Assembly: GCA_032358255.1 (NCBI GenBank)
Contig: JAULBX010006665.1
Coordinates: 1 to 64,000 of the forward strand
Source: Heterotrichella gracilis
Lineage: Eukaryota; Sar; Xanthophyceae; Tribonematales; Xanthonemataceae
DNA length: 64,000 nt
Direction: 5' to 3'
A model generated the notes under the pieces. The model searched no databases. It had not been told where the DNA came from and saw only the letters and a list, made by a program, of their open reading frames with translations. The position numbers and the translations under genes are program-made. Below are positions 11,000 to 22,000 of this stretch, one piece after another (positions within the stretch are counted from its first letter, which is position 1; the number at the start of each line of letters is the position of its first letter).

Positions 11000-12245
11000 A
11001 TGATTGCGTTTTCCCCCCGAATGGCAACATCCACATTCCTGGCAAGGGTGGGCAACAAGCCCACAAGCAGCGACCGCTTCGCATGCCCACTGGCACGTCA
11101 CCCCTTCCCACGGCCCACCCCCACCACCCATAGGTTTCGCTCCCAACCCACAACGAGGTGCAGCTCACAGGTCCAAGGAGCAGCTGGTCTTTCTTACGAC
11201 GAGCTACTAGCGGTACGGTACACCCAAAGGAGTGTTTTCTTGCACACACAGACACCCCACATGTTCCCAAAGGAGTGTTTTCTTTCTCACCAGCCCTGCC
11301 TTGGTGCTGCAGAAGGCGCACCAGTTCACCTTCCACCACCCCCCTGGACAGGTAACAAAAGACATGCACCAGACAGTGCCATGCTATGAATGGGCGTGAA
11401 TATCCTTCGGTTTCTGCCACATGCGTCCGCTTTTGCTGCCACCACCTAGTAATTACAAGGTACCTGATTATCAATAGCTCTGGCACTGCAGTTGTATGGG
11501 CGGGCTGGTAGGCGGTGCACGATCGAGGATGGCGAGCGCACCCTGCTGAGGTGTATAGACATGCAACCGGCAGACCACAGGGCGTGGCTCATGCTCATCC
11601 AGAACGTGTACGCCCAGAATAGGTGCGCCCTGCACTTGGCGATGACTCACGATGATGATAGATGCAAGGCCCATGTATGGCGTGGAACCGTTGATGTGTG
11701 CTCTTATGCATGTGCCCTATTTGAATATTTGCTAATGACATTTACATCGGTTACTTTTCCCACTAGGGGGAGGGAGGTGGAGGTGCCCAGCATGGTGCAG
11801 CACACACTGCGGACTACTGCCCTGCACGCCTGTGACCGTAACACCCCAGAGGCCACGGATGCACTCGAGGCCATCAAGGTAAACCCAGATGCAACGGCCA
11901 GCTCTCCTTGCTTGCATTGCCCCGGCCCCACGGCGCCATCCCAAGAGTCTCACATGTAGTAAGTAAATTTAATATCAATCCGGCTAGTCCGCCAATTGTT
12001 CCATTTGACTGACCTGCCCTAAAGCCTACTCCTTTCTCCCTGTATTTTGAGGGTAGCTGGAAGGATGGCAACGGCATCTTTCTTGAGATATGGCTGTTGT
12101 TGTTCAGGTGGGGCTGCAAGCACTGAAAAAGGGTGTTCGGCCAGGCGCTACCATTGATAGGTTTGCTGAGGACGCCATCGCGGCAGTGCCCGCTCTGAAG
12201 GACAGCATCGACATGCTTAGGCAGGAGATCTGCCCGCAGCAGTAA
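11000..12245 (+). CDS. Short unrecognised protein with a helical-repeat-like segment
   Basis: A five-exon model keeps phase throughout: 11000-11212, 11313-11351, 11492-11622, 11767-11878, 12108-12245, about 210 residues. The Ser/Thr/Pro/Arg-rich N-terminus (after ATG 11000, or 11021) could be an organelle transit peptide. The middle exon codes LYGRAGRRCTIEDGERTLL followed by DMQPADHRAWLMLI and NVYAQNR. Its spacing of Leu, Ala, Pro and Trp recalls pentatricopeptide or TPR/HAT repeats, but only one unit is visible. The last two exons (DRNTPEATDALEAIK, and VGLQALKKGVRPGATIDRF to DMLRQEICPQQ) look like soluble helical protein. I recognise no catalytic motif. The first exon's frame is the least certain part. 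Confidence 0.5.
11224..11284. repeat. Short direct repeat, 43-bp spacing
   Basis: CCAAAGGAGTGTTTTCTT occurs at 11224 and again at 11267, in the first intron of the 11.0-12.2 kb gene. The second copy runs into the polypyrimidine tract of the next exon. Confidence 0.7.
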
Positions 12246-13043
12246 TTTAATATTTATACCATTTCAAGCTAGGTCAGCGGGGCTGAACCTGGTGATGGCG
12301 GTTTCTGTCAGGAATGTGGATGGGCTGGGGTGGCCCTGCACGTGTGGCGATAAACATATGTTGTGATGCGCAGCTGCGGATGGATTGGGAATAATATTTT
12401 GGTACTGGTCTTTATGCGTGTGCCAAGTGTGCTCTTTAGCTGTGAGTTGGGGTACATCTAAGCACTGCAATGCGGTGTGACATGGGGTGTGGCGGGGCTC
12501 TGCATACCCTGCCCTTGGTGTGGACGAGCTGTCTGAAGGGAACCCAACGATTAATGAACCCAATGACTCCTTCCTCTCCTGAGCTGCCACTGTTGAGATG
12601 TTGTGGTAACAACCTGATGTTGACGGCTGAAAAGTGGTGCAATTAATTGGGCGTTGGCCATGGAACTGTAAAGAGCTGTTCGAACACTACGCTGGTTAAA
12701 TCCACAGGCATAAGTGCAAACTTCCTGGGTTTGTCAACGGACAGAGTTGCCCGTGTTACAAATATGTGGGTGTGTTGTCGGTTGGTGAAGGCACTGAGTG
12801 CCTGGGTAGCAGCTGCTGACGTGGTTTAGCAACCCCAACGGGTATTTGGTGGCGTATAGAGCACAACGACCGTATTCGTTACAAACTGTGCAGTTGGTTT
12901 GACTGCGAGACCCAAAACATTGTTTTTCTGGTTGCGAGTGATAACCTATTTGACAGACGGCAGCTGTCTACCCGTCTCGCTCCTCGATCAGCCAAAACTA
13001 TCTGCAAAAGACAAAACATATCGCTCGACAAAGTAACAAGCTC
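12246..13043. other. Intergenic: 3' flank and TSSC4 promoter region
   Basis: No coding frame is supported. It holds the 3' flank of the gene ending at 12245 and the upstream region of the ATG at 13044. I saw no clear TATA box or repeat. Confidence 0.5.
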
Positions 13044-15732
13044 ATGGCAGAACGTGGGGGAACGGAGTATGTGGAGTTCCACAACAGGGTGCACGCAGTG
13101 TTTGGTGCACTGCGTGTTGACAGCCGTGAGCAAGTAGCGGAGGAGCAGTGGGAGCTATCAAAGGCTACAGTGCATCGAATCGGCAACCTGGACTACTCCA
13201 GCGATGAAGACACAGAGGTGGCATTCAGGGAAAGGTTGCGTAAGGAAGTCATCCCTGGGGCTCTGATCAACATGGAAGACATGGACGATACCGAGGGTGG
13301 CTTCCAACCGTCAACCAAGTTCCTAGCTCAGCTGGACAACGAAGACGAGTATGACTTGGTTGATGAGGTGGCAACCGGCCTCAAGAGCGATGAGGCAAAG
13401 CCAGCAAGGAACACCGAGGTACTATACAAGGGGCATGTGACATTGTATAATTCAGCTTTTCTGAACTTGCATGTTCGCTGTTTGGCCAACGTTTGGTCCC
13501 TGCTGAACTGGGTCATGTGCATCATGCATGCATGCATGCATTTGCATGCAACCGTTTGTGCACCAGCTGCGTCCGTACACTCGAAAACCTTGAGTGCTCA
13601 GGCTTCAAAAATCTTTCACAGACATGCAGATCCACTGCCACCCTTTGCCAACCTGCCCAGCAACCCCAGCCACATGTACCAGTGCCCAACATGGCCTTCC
13701 ACACCAGCCCCTGCCATCGGCCCTTTGTCACTGCCTGACCTCGCTATGCAGGTATTGGAGGACAACGTGTGGGAGCTGCGGTGCAGGCAGCAGGGCAGTG
13801 ACAGCGATGTGGGCACAGGCGCACACCCGCTGCCTGCCCTCCTGCCACCGCTGTTGGACAACACACCCTCCACCAGCGCAGGCACCAGTGTCAGTCCAAC
13901 CCCCTCTGCCCTGGCCTCGCCCAGTAAGAAGCGCAAGCACGTCACCTTCAGCGCTGAAGTGATGGCGACTGTACCCGATAAGCAGCACAGGTAGGGGAGG
14001 GGCGGATGTGCAGAATGAATGAGCGTTTTTTGTCTTCAGTAGCTGTTGGCCAGGAGAAAAGTGAGCCAAGGGCAGGAGGGGCGTTGACACTGCTACTGCT
14101 ACCAAATGGTGCTCACTGACTCAACCCCATGCTTGACTGCCCAGAGTTGTAGTTCTGTCGGAACTTCACTCCCATGCATGTTTGGCCACAAGCCCAAACT
14201 ATGTGCCTTCTGCATATATACATATTCTCCCTTTACAACGCCCATCCCAAGGGCAACATGTGGACTCACACCCATTTGCTTAAATCCATGTGTTGTGTGT
14301 GCAGCAGCGAACACCCAGCCTTCAAGCAGCGCGCCCATGCCAACGCCACCCGCCACAGCTACGTGCCCGACCACGTCCGGAATCCACAAAGGTGAGGCGC
14401 TGAGCATGCACCGCATCCACCGCACGTCGCCTCATTTTACGATGCAACTCTACCACAGAGTGTACACAATGACAAGGCCTTTAGGCAAAGATGGACAATG
14501 TCAGCCCAGTGCTTCCTCTCCAGCACCAGTGCAGTTAGCGCCAGTAGTTGTCACCGCAAGCATGCACCGGCGAGGCGCGTCCAACATTGGTGAATATTGT
14601 GTATCTAGACATTATGCAATATGTTGAGCCCATGCACCGCCCGCGTAGGTACACGTGCTACGTCCTGGATGAGCCGCTGGTGGTGGGTGGAGGGGTGCAG
14701 GAGGCGCACGGGGCGGGAGGGGAGAATGAGAGGGTGAGTGGTGTGCATGTCGGTGCCTTTGCAGTTCACTGCTTGTTGTTGTCGCATAGTATGTGTACGC
14801 CCTGGCTGCGAGCTTTGCGCACCGGCCTTTGGGGAGCCTGCAGAACTGCATTGCACTGGCATCCTTGGCACAGGGTTGCACACTACTGAATGTCTATCTG
14901 CCTTGTCAGATAATTGCATATTCCAGCAATGCAGCCTGGTCAGCAAACAGTCAGCCTTGCATATGAATGACACGATCACCTAATGGCTGCATGCACCCAT
15001 GCAGGCTGTGCGCGCCAGCACCAGCACAGCGCTTGCCTGCGAGGCCCAGTCAGGGGAGCAGGGCATGGATGTGGACGAGGACAGGCACATACCCCAGCCT
15101 GGCGCGGGACTCGTGGAGTTCAGACCCAGAGGTAAGCCGTCACTGGTTGTGGCGCTGTGTGCCATACTGGTACATGGTGCTGTGTGCCGTGCAGTGCTGT
15201 TGTACAACAAGAATGACGCCAGGTTGTTCAGTGCATAAAAGACTGTGTGCCGCAAGGTGTGGAAGAGGTGTTGGAATGCAGCTATGTGGATGCGTTGCAA
15301 GGGAAGTTGCTGGCTGTGACCTCACAATCATGCGCCTGCCAGTAGGGCGTCGAAACCCTTGTAGGGACTGGCATCCACCGCACACTTAGCCAGTCCTGCT
15401 GCCGCAGCATGCATTCACAGTCCTTGCGTGCCAACCAACTTGTGTGGTGTGTGGGTGCAGCCAAAGCCGACAAAGCAGGTGGCGCCGGCGCTGCCGGGCC
15501 ATCAATCAGCACCAGGCCAGCGGTTGCCGTGCCTGGTGTGTTCCTAGACGGGCCAGATGAAGCAGATGAGGAAACTGCGCAGCAAGGGGCTCCGGCGCTG
15601 GCCACTGATGCGGCAGCAGGAAGTGCGGCCGCGGCACAGGGGGGGCAGGGGTTCAAAGCTAGCAGGCCGCGGCTGCGGCACTTGAGGGCGCGGGGTGTGG
15701 CGCACGAGGATGACGGGGGTGATGGAGCTTGA
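13044..15732 (+). CDS. TSSC4: TSSC4-like U5 snRNP assembly factor
   Basis: TSSC4 proteins are nuclear chaperones of U5 snRNP and tri-snRNP assembly. Six exons keep phase: 13044-13418, 13752-13990, 14305-14391, 14649-14733, 15005-15131, 15461-15732, about 394 residues. The N-terminus has FHNRVHAVFGALRVDS, similar to the family's Phe-Gly-Leu block, then a long acidic stretch. A basic KKRKHVTF segment at the end of exon 2 may be a nuclear signal. Exons 3 and 4 join to give YVPDHVRNPQRYTCYVLDEP, matching the family's VPDYV..P..YT.Y.LD core. The C-terminus is acidic and Ala-rich with SRPRLRHLRARG. The first intron carries a (GCAT)n tract at about 13521. The family call rests mainly on the VPDHV core. 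Confidence 0.72.
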
Positions 15733-16387
15733 ATGCGGTTGCTGCATGAATGGGGAGATTGGGGAGGGAGGGTTTTGTCGTTGATACATTGGAGTAGAGG
15801 TGCTGTGTCATCCACGGCATCATGTTGGTGCATAGGTTGTTCCTTCTGAGTGGGTATCCTGTCAGCAGGCTTTGGCCTGGAAGCTGGTTAGAGGATTGTT
15901 TTTTGGGGTTGGGGATGACAGAACCCGAGTGTTGTGGTGAGCGTTGCCCCCAGGGCATGGTGGCCCGCTGTGTCGCGCCACTGCACCCAGTCGCTGCAAA
16001 GTGGCACTATGGTTACAAGCAAAAAATTGAGCAGGCAGGGAATAGCTTCCTGTGTTGTGTAACCTGTTGATGGCCATCCCACTTGGAGTGCACAAACTCT
16101 CAGCTCAAAACCCCTGACCCTAAGTCTGAGCTCGAGTGCAACCTCCCCGTTTCCCTGACATATTAATCTTCCTCGTCTCCTTAGATGCCACGTGTCACGG
16201 CCTCAGTTGCACGCCGATCCCGATCCTGGCCCTATCCGATTGGATCCTGGCATTGATGATACAGCCAGCCAAACCTTCCTCGCCCAACCTGCACAGCCAT
16301 TCTATTTATCAAGTTGCTGTCGCTGGAACTCCGTGTCGATACCCTTGCCCTCATCCCGTCCCCTCTCACCCACCACAAATAGCAAAG
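15733..16387. other. Intergenic: TSSC4 3' flank and PsbW promoter
   Basis: No coding frame is supported. A TGTAA motif near 16058 is a possible polyadenylation signal of the TSSC4-like gene (TGTAA is the usual algal signal). The last 250 bp form the PsbW upstream region. I saw no clear TATA box. Confidence 0.45.
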
Positions 16388-17046
16388 ATGCAGGCTGTGT
16401 GCTCCACCTCCTTCAAGGGCGTCGCGGTGTCCCGCAGCGTGTCAGGTGATGCAGCAGACTTGCTCAGCTGATTCCCGCTGCTTGGTCCTGATTTGCGGTA
16501 AAGGAACTAACTTGACGTGTCTTTCTTTTCTTGCAGCACCTCGTGCTGCCCGCCCAGCAGCAGGTGAGCGAAGTGTCCGTCTGTTTCTGCTCGTTGTGGT
16601 CCAATTGCAGGTCCCAGCAATGGCCCCATGTCTGATGCGTTTCCATCTGTCGTGCAGCTCGCGTGGTCTGCAGAGCCAACGCCGTACAGAAGGCCGCCGC
16701 CGCAGCTGCTGCCCTCCCAGCCCTGTTCGCCGCCCACCCCGCCCTGGCCTTGGTACGTTCCAGTCGTATCGTATGAGTTCTCTGGCTAGCCATGTCATGT
16801 GCCATGCTGCATCGAACCTTTTCCAGTCCTTCGAGTCTCCCTTTCCAGTCCCTCCTTTAAGCCCACCTTTCCATTTTCCAGGTCGATGACCGTCTGGCCG
16901 GCGAGGGCACCGGTGCCGTGCTGGGAGTGACTGGCGCCGAGGGGTGGGCCATCGGTGGCATGTTCACCTTCATCTGGATCTTGTACTACATCAGCCAGAA
17001 GGACCTGGGCGGTGACAAGGGCGACAACTCAGGCCTCGGCTTGTAA
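16388..17046 (+). CDS. PSBW: Photosystem II reaction centre protein W precursor
   Basis: PsbW is a small thylakoid membrane protein that stabilises PSII dimers and supercomplexes. Four exons in phase: 16388-16445, 16537-16563, 16658-16752, 16882-17046, about 114 residues. Residues 1-35 are rich in Ser, Arg and Ala, a chloroplast transit peptide ending near RVVCRAN. A hydrophobic Ala stretch ending HPALALV is the expected second, thylakoid-targeting segment. The mature part starts VDDRLAGEGTG, has one membrane span (GWAIGGMFTFIWILYYI) and ends in the PsbW signature SQKDLGG followed by DNSGLGL. Cleavage after ALA is inferred from the family. A TGTAA near 17223 is a possible polyadenylation signal. 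Confidence 0.93.
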
Positions 17047-18859
17047 GCTGCTTCTAAGCGAACGGCCAGCTAACCAGTAGAGATGATTGTCACCTGTTGC
17101 TTTTTGTAGTCTGCAGACTGCACCAATTTTCCCCTTTGCAAATGCTTGTACAATATTAGCTTGATAAGGTGGCTGTATGCCCCTCGCCAGTCCCTGGCAC
17201 TGAGAAGACAACTTACCCACGTGTAACTGCCTGATCCTATTTAATAACCTCTTCAGCAGCCAGATGTGGGCTCTGTATCGCGTGTGCTTGGGGGCTCCAT
17301 CACGGGCAAGCTCTCAAGGCAGCTTTGTGAAGAGTGTGGCTGTGGCAAATTTTTCTCTTCCTTCCCAACTGCATGCACAACAGCAACAGTGCATGTGGGG
17401 TGGACATGGAGGTCATGCGGCGAGTGCTTGTGCATCATCACTACCTCGTGAAGGCGTCACGGTGGTGACCCAGTGCACTTGCACCTGTGGACAGCATCTG
17501 CACATCAATTTACTGCACTTCATGGATTGACCCAATACCCACGATCAATAATATGCTGACCCGGTACATCACCAGGCTTGGGTCCTAAACCACTGAGGAA
17601 CCTTCCTAGGACGGCAAACACCATGGCCTACAGCAGCTAGACTGGTGTTTGTTGCAAACAGCACTAGATAGATAGTTGCCCCATATAGATATTTTAGGCA
17701 GGAGCTGAGGCTGCAAGTGAGAGCCTTCATGAAAATAACAAAAAGCCATGGGCTCGGTGATGGGTTGCCGTGCCTGAGTTCACACCCCTTGTGACTGGTT
17801 CAGTCACTGTTGTGGCTAGAGAGAAAGCTTGCCCTGCGCGCGGCTTGCCACAGGTAAAACAGCTGCCATTGGGCCAGGAATCCCCAGAAGCTCTGCAACA
17901 GCCTGCGGGTAACTACATACCCGGTAGTGCCTACAAATATGCTGCCTGGTTCCACACTGGTGTGGCCGAGGACGTGGGTCCTTGTAGTACACCCTGAGCA
18001 GTAAAAGATGGTCAACGTAACATGGCAACAGGCCTTTAGTTCCATAGCCTTTGGCAAAGGCTTGCACTGCGCGGCGCAAAGGGTTCAATTGGACAGGCCA
18101 CTTCCTGTTGCAGTGCAGACTCTGGGGTATTCCCCAGCAGATACTGGAGCAAGCAAGGGCCATTAATGCTGCACGCGCCTCTGGCAACCCCGCACCCTGC
18201 TGCTGCTGTGTCGCAACACATGACCTCAACTCAATTGGTGGATATGCAGTTTACACCAAAATTTCCGATGCTGCGGCAATCTCTCCACCAAAACTCAGCA
18301 GCAAAACTGCAACATCTGAAGGCAGTGCAAACAAGTATGTTGGCAGAAGAAGTGAGCCAACTAAATGCAAGTCGGTGACACAAAAAAATAGTTGCACTGA
18401 TCACTTGCACTGCGTGGCATTCAGTTATGTGGAAACAAAAACGATGCAACGCACTGCCTGCCTGGATTTTGTGGTTCAGGGCTCAAGTCACTAGTAGCTT
18501 CTCTTTAGCAATCACAAGTAACAAAAAGGTTGCACCAGGTTGGCGTTGACCACAAACCCTCAAACATCGTCAGCACAACCACATTGCAAGTATTGCTAGG
18601 GTCATACAACCAGCCCTGCAAGTGTGGGCCCAGACACATGGCCATCCTCCTGGCTCCTGAGGAAGGTAGCCAGGTTGGCAAAAACAGCTGTTTCCCAGGT
18701 TGCCTACTTTTCAGGCGTGCCCCTCGTAACAAGGACCCAAACCCCCATCTGATATCTGGCCTCGTTAGATGACGCCGATCACTGATGGTGCGACTACTAT
18801 TCATCACTTATGATTATTGCATCCCCCGGAGGTCAGATGATGATCAGACCGGCGCCCTC
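17047..18859. other. Long intergenic stretch, no gene seen
   Basis: About 1.8 kb between convergent PsbW and PRPP synthetase. No frame shows recognisable motifs or plausible splice structure. A non-coding RNA or unrecognised small gene cannot be excluded. Confidence 0.5.
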
Positions 18860-19065
18860 AGCAGGTGGCGAGGATTGGGCGACAGTCACGCCAGCCACTG
18901 ATGAGCGCATGCCCCCCTGATGCCGATGACAGACAGGGTGATCTGAAGATTGACGCCAAGGTCAGATTGCCTGACAGATGATCAGACGGGCGATCAGACG
19001 ATTGACACGATGGATGATGGTGAGCACACCGTTCAGATTGCCTCCCCAAATGATCAGACGGGCGA
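18860..19065 (-). repeat. Tandem decayed copies of the terminal PRPP synthetase exon
   Basis: Immediately beyond the stop at 19066 are at least two further copies, period about 80 bp, of the exon's last codons and stop region. The first (about 18985-19065) keeps GAGGCAATCTG and the ATCATCC..GTCAATC block. The second (about 18870-18980) is more diverged. Stop codons and substitutions break the frame. They look like successive tandem duplications in the 3' flank. Confidence 0.75.
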
Positions 19066-22000
19066 TCAGAAGATTGATGTGACGGATGATGATGAGTACA
19101 CCCTCCAGATTGCCTCGCCCAGCAGGTTGGCAACGCTCAGCACAGTCAGCTCCTGCAGGCAATGGAGCCACATGCGTCAGCCAATCTTACTTTACAACAG
19201 TACATGCCCCAGGCGTCAGCCAGTGCCTTATTTACTTGGAACACTACATGCCGCAAGCGTAAGCCAGTGCCTTTTTAAGTTTGGAACACTACGTGCCCCA
19301 TGCATAAGCCACTGCCTTTCTGAGGCGTAATACAACATACCGCATGCGTAAGCCAGTGCCTTTCTCATTTTGTAATACCACATGCAATCAGGCACCACTG
19401 GGCACAACCAGCCAACGCATGCAGCGCTGGGCCTAGTCAGTTCGACAGACAGTAGCACCACACACTGCAAGCGTGCAAGCATTACTCAGCAAAATCATGG
19501 GCAACAGCATGATGGTAATTAGCCAGGTCCGACTCTCGACCCCTACCACGTGCGGTGGACCACACCCCCTAAACCCTACACCCCACTCACCGGGAACTGG
19601 CCCTCTGGCTTGGGTGGTATGGTGTTTGTGACGATGACCTCCTGGAACACCCCCGATGACAGGCGCTCCATGGCAGGGGGGGAGAACACTGCGTGTGTGG
19701 CGCAGGCGTACACCTCGCGCGCCCCCTCCTGGTGCAGCTGCTTGGCGGCGTTGGTGATGGTGCCTGCGGGTGGTGGTGGTGGTTGTGAGGGGTTGTGGTA
19801 GGAGGGGGCGGGCAATTTATGGTGAGGCCCTGACCTCGTCCTTCTTTGTTGGCAGCAATGGAACCCAAACTGCGCACTTTCACATGCGCCATGCCCTGCA
19901 TTCCATCACTCCAACAAGCATACACACATGTTCTTCCTCCCCTTAGCCTGCTGCTCTGGGTTTTGAAGCCACCCCCGTCCGCTTGCCGTGCCAGCCACCA
20001 GCCACCCCCCAACCCCCCGGCAACGGCCCCACCCACCTGCAGTATCAATCATGTCATCCACCAGCACCGCCACCTTGCCGCGCACATCCCCAATGAGGTT
20101 CATGACCTCGGACACGTTGTGCGCGGAGCGGCGCTTGTCCACGATGGCCAGCGGCGCGTCGTTGAGCTTCTTGGCAAAGGCGCGCGCGCGGGCAACGCCG
20201 CCCACGTCGGGGGAGACAACCACCAGGTCGCCTGCGGGTGGGGGGTGGTGGGGTGAGGTGGGGGGTATCACAGGTGTGTGTGTTGGCTATGGATTGCGCG
20301 TGGGGAGACCACCACTATGTCGCCTGCGGGGTGGGTGGGGGGGTGAAGTGGGCGGGTGGGTTGGGGGGGTGTTGCCGGGTGTGGGTTGCGCATCAGGTGT
20401 GCGTTGGCTGGCCATGGATGCCATACATTATAGTCAGCCTCCAGACAAAAATACGCGGCCGTTAAAACCCCCCAACCCCACCCTCCCTAATCAGGATTCA
20501 AGGCCTAAACCCTACGTCCCACATCTTGGACGCCAGTAGTCAAGCGGCACCGATTCCTCTTGGTGGTCCACTACATCAGTACTAGGGCACTGCAGCCCAC
20601 CACACAGAATCCACAGGGAAACAGTGAGACCAACCCCCTTCCCTTCTCTGTTTCCCCCTCCTGCAGCAAGTCCGCCACCCCCACTCCTGAGCCTTGCATC
20701 CCCAGATCCCAGCCCCACCTGTTGATATCCTCTTTGACGCCAGGTAGTCCAGCAGCACCGAGTCCCCATACACATGGTCCACAGGGATGTCAAAGTAGCC
20801 AACGCACTGGCCAGAGTGCAGGTCCATGGCAAGCACGCGGTTGGCGCCTGGGAGGGGTGAGAGGGAGGAGGGTAAGGAGGATTCGATAGCGGCAGTGGCA
20901 GCAGGGCAAGTAAGCAGGTGGCGCCAGGGGGGCAGAGGGAGGGAATGTTTGGAGAGGGTTACGTTGTCGTGGTGGCAGCACTGCAGCACAACCCCCTCGC
21001 CCACCACCGACCAGCCAGGGTCATCAAATTAGCGGTAACCTTGCCTGCAATGCACTTGAGCCCTCGCTGATTCGCGCACTCTTCACCACCACCATGGCCT
21101 ATGCACCACCTCTGCAACCCTTCCAATCCCCCCTCTTCCCCTACCAACCTCGGTCGAATTGGCGGTACACTTCCCTGCGATAAGCTGCCATCCCACAGTC
21201 TTCCAACCCGAGCACCAACCAACGCCCACGCACATCCCCCTCCCTTCCCCCACCCACTCCACCCCACTCAACACCCTCAGGCCTTGCACAGGCACCCTCA
21301 CTTTCTCCCCCTTCTTCCCCCTCCCCTCCGCACCCCGCCCGCCACCTACCAGCCTCAGTGATCAAGTTGGCAGTCAGCTTGGCCGCGATGGATTCCCGGC
21401 CCGCAGTCTTGCGGTCAGCGCGCGCGTACCCATAGTAGGGGATGACAGCAGTGATGGAGCGGGCCGAGGCGCGCTTGCATGCGTCGATCATGACCAGCAG
21501 CTCCATTAGGTTGTCGTTGACAGGGGGGGCGGTGGGCTGGATGAGGAACACATCACAGCCGCGGATGGACTCCTGCAGAGGGTGGGGGGGAAGGTGGGGA
21601 GCGGTTCTGAGTGTCAATCATTGAAACCATTTTTCGTTGTGTGTTCCTTTTCAAGTGTCATTGTGTAAGAAATGTACCAGCAGCTCCATTTCGATGCCGT
21701 TCACAGGGGCCCCTGTTCTGGATGAGCCACATGCGCCCCAATGTTGTAATGTGGTGCACAATGCAGCTCGTGAAGGACACCCCTGTGAGGGAGAGTTGGT
21801 GTGGACACAGGCGATTGCTCAGTCCATATCACTGCACGTTGGAAGGCCCACACACATTATCGTCACGTATCACGATAATGGACCTCGTGTGCCAAGCCTT
21901 CGGACATGCAAAGATACCGACTGAACAAACACCTCTTCAACCACAACTCTTCACACACGACCCCTTTAGGGAGTGCATTTTGCACCACACTGCAGCATGT

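Noticed and set aside
13044-13994. Single 316-codon frame taken as one exon
   Set aside because: It reads through an intron (13419-13751). The splice borders and the TSSC4 core downstream fit the spliced model better.
18860-19133. The repeated block near the PRPP synthetase end as a CRISPR-like or satellite array
   Set aside because: The units match the last PRPP synthetase exon and lack regular spacers, so they are decayed exon copies.
20238-20539. Gly-rich open frames in the 20.2-20.5 kb region
   Set aside because: They arise from G-rich intron sequence of the PRPP synthetase gene and have no protein character.
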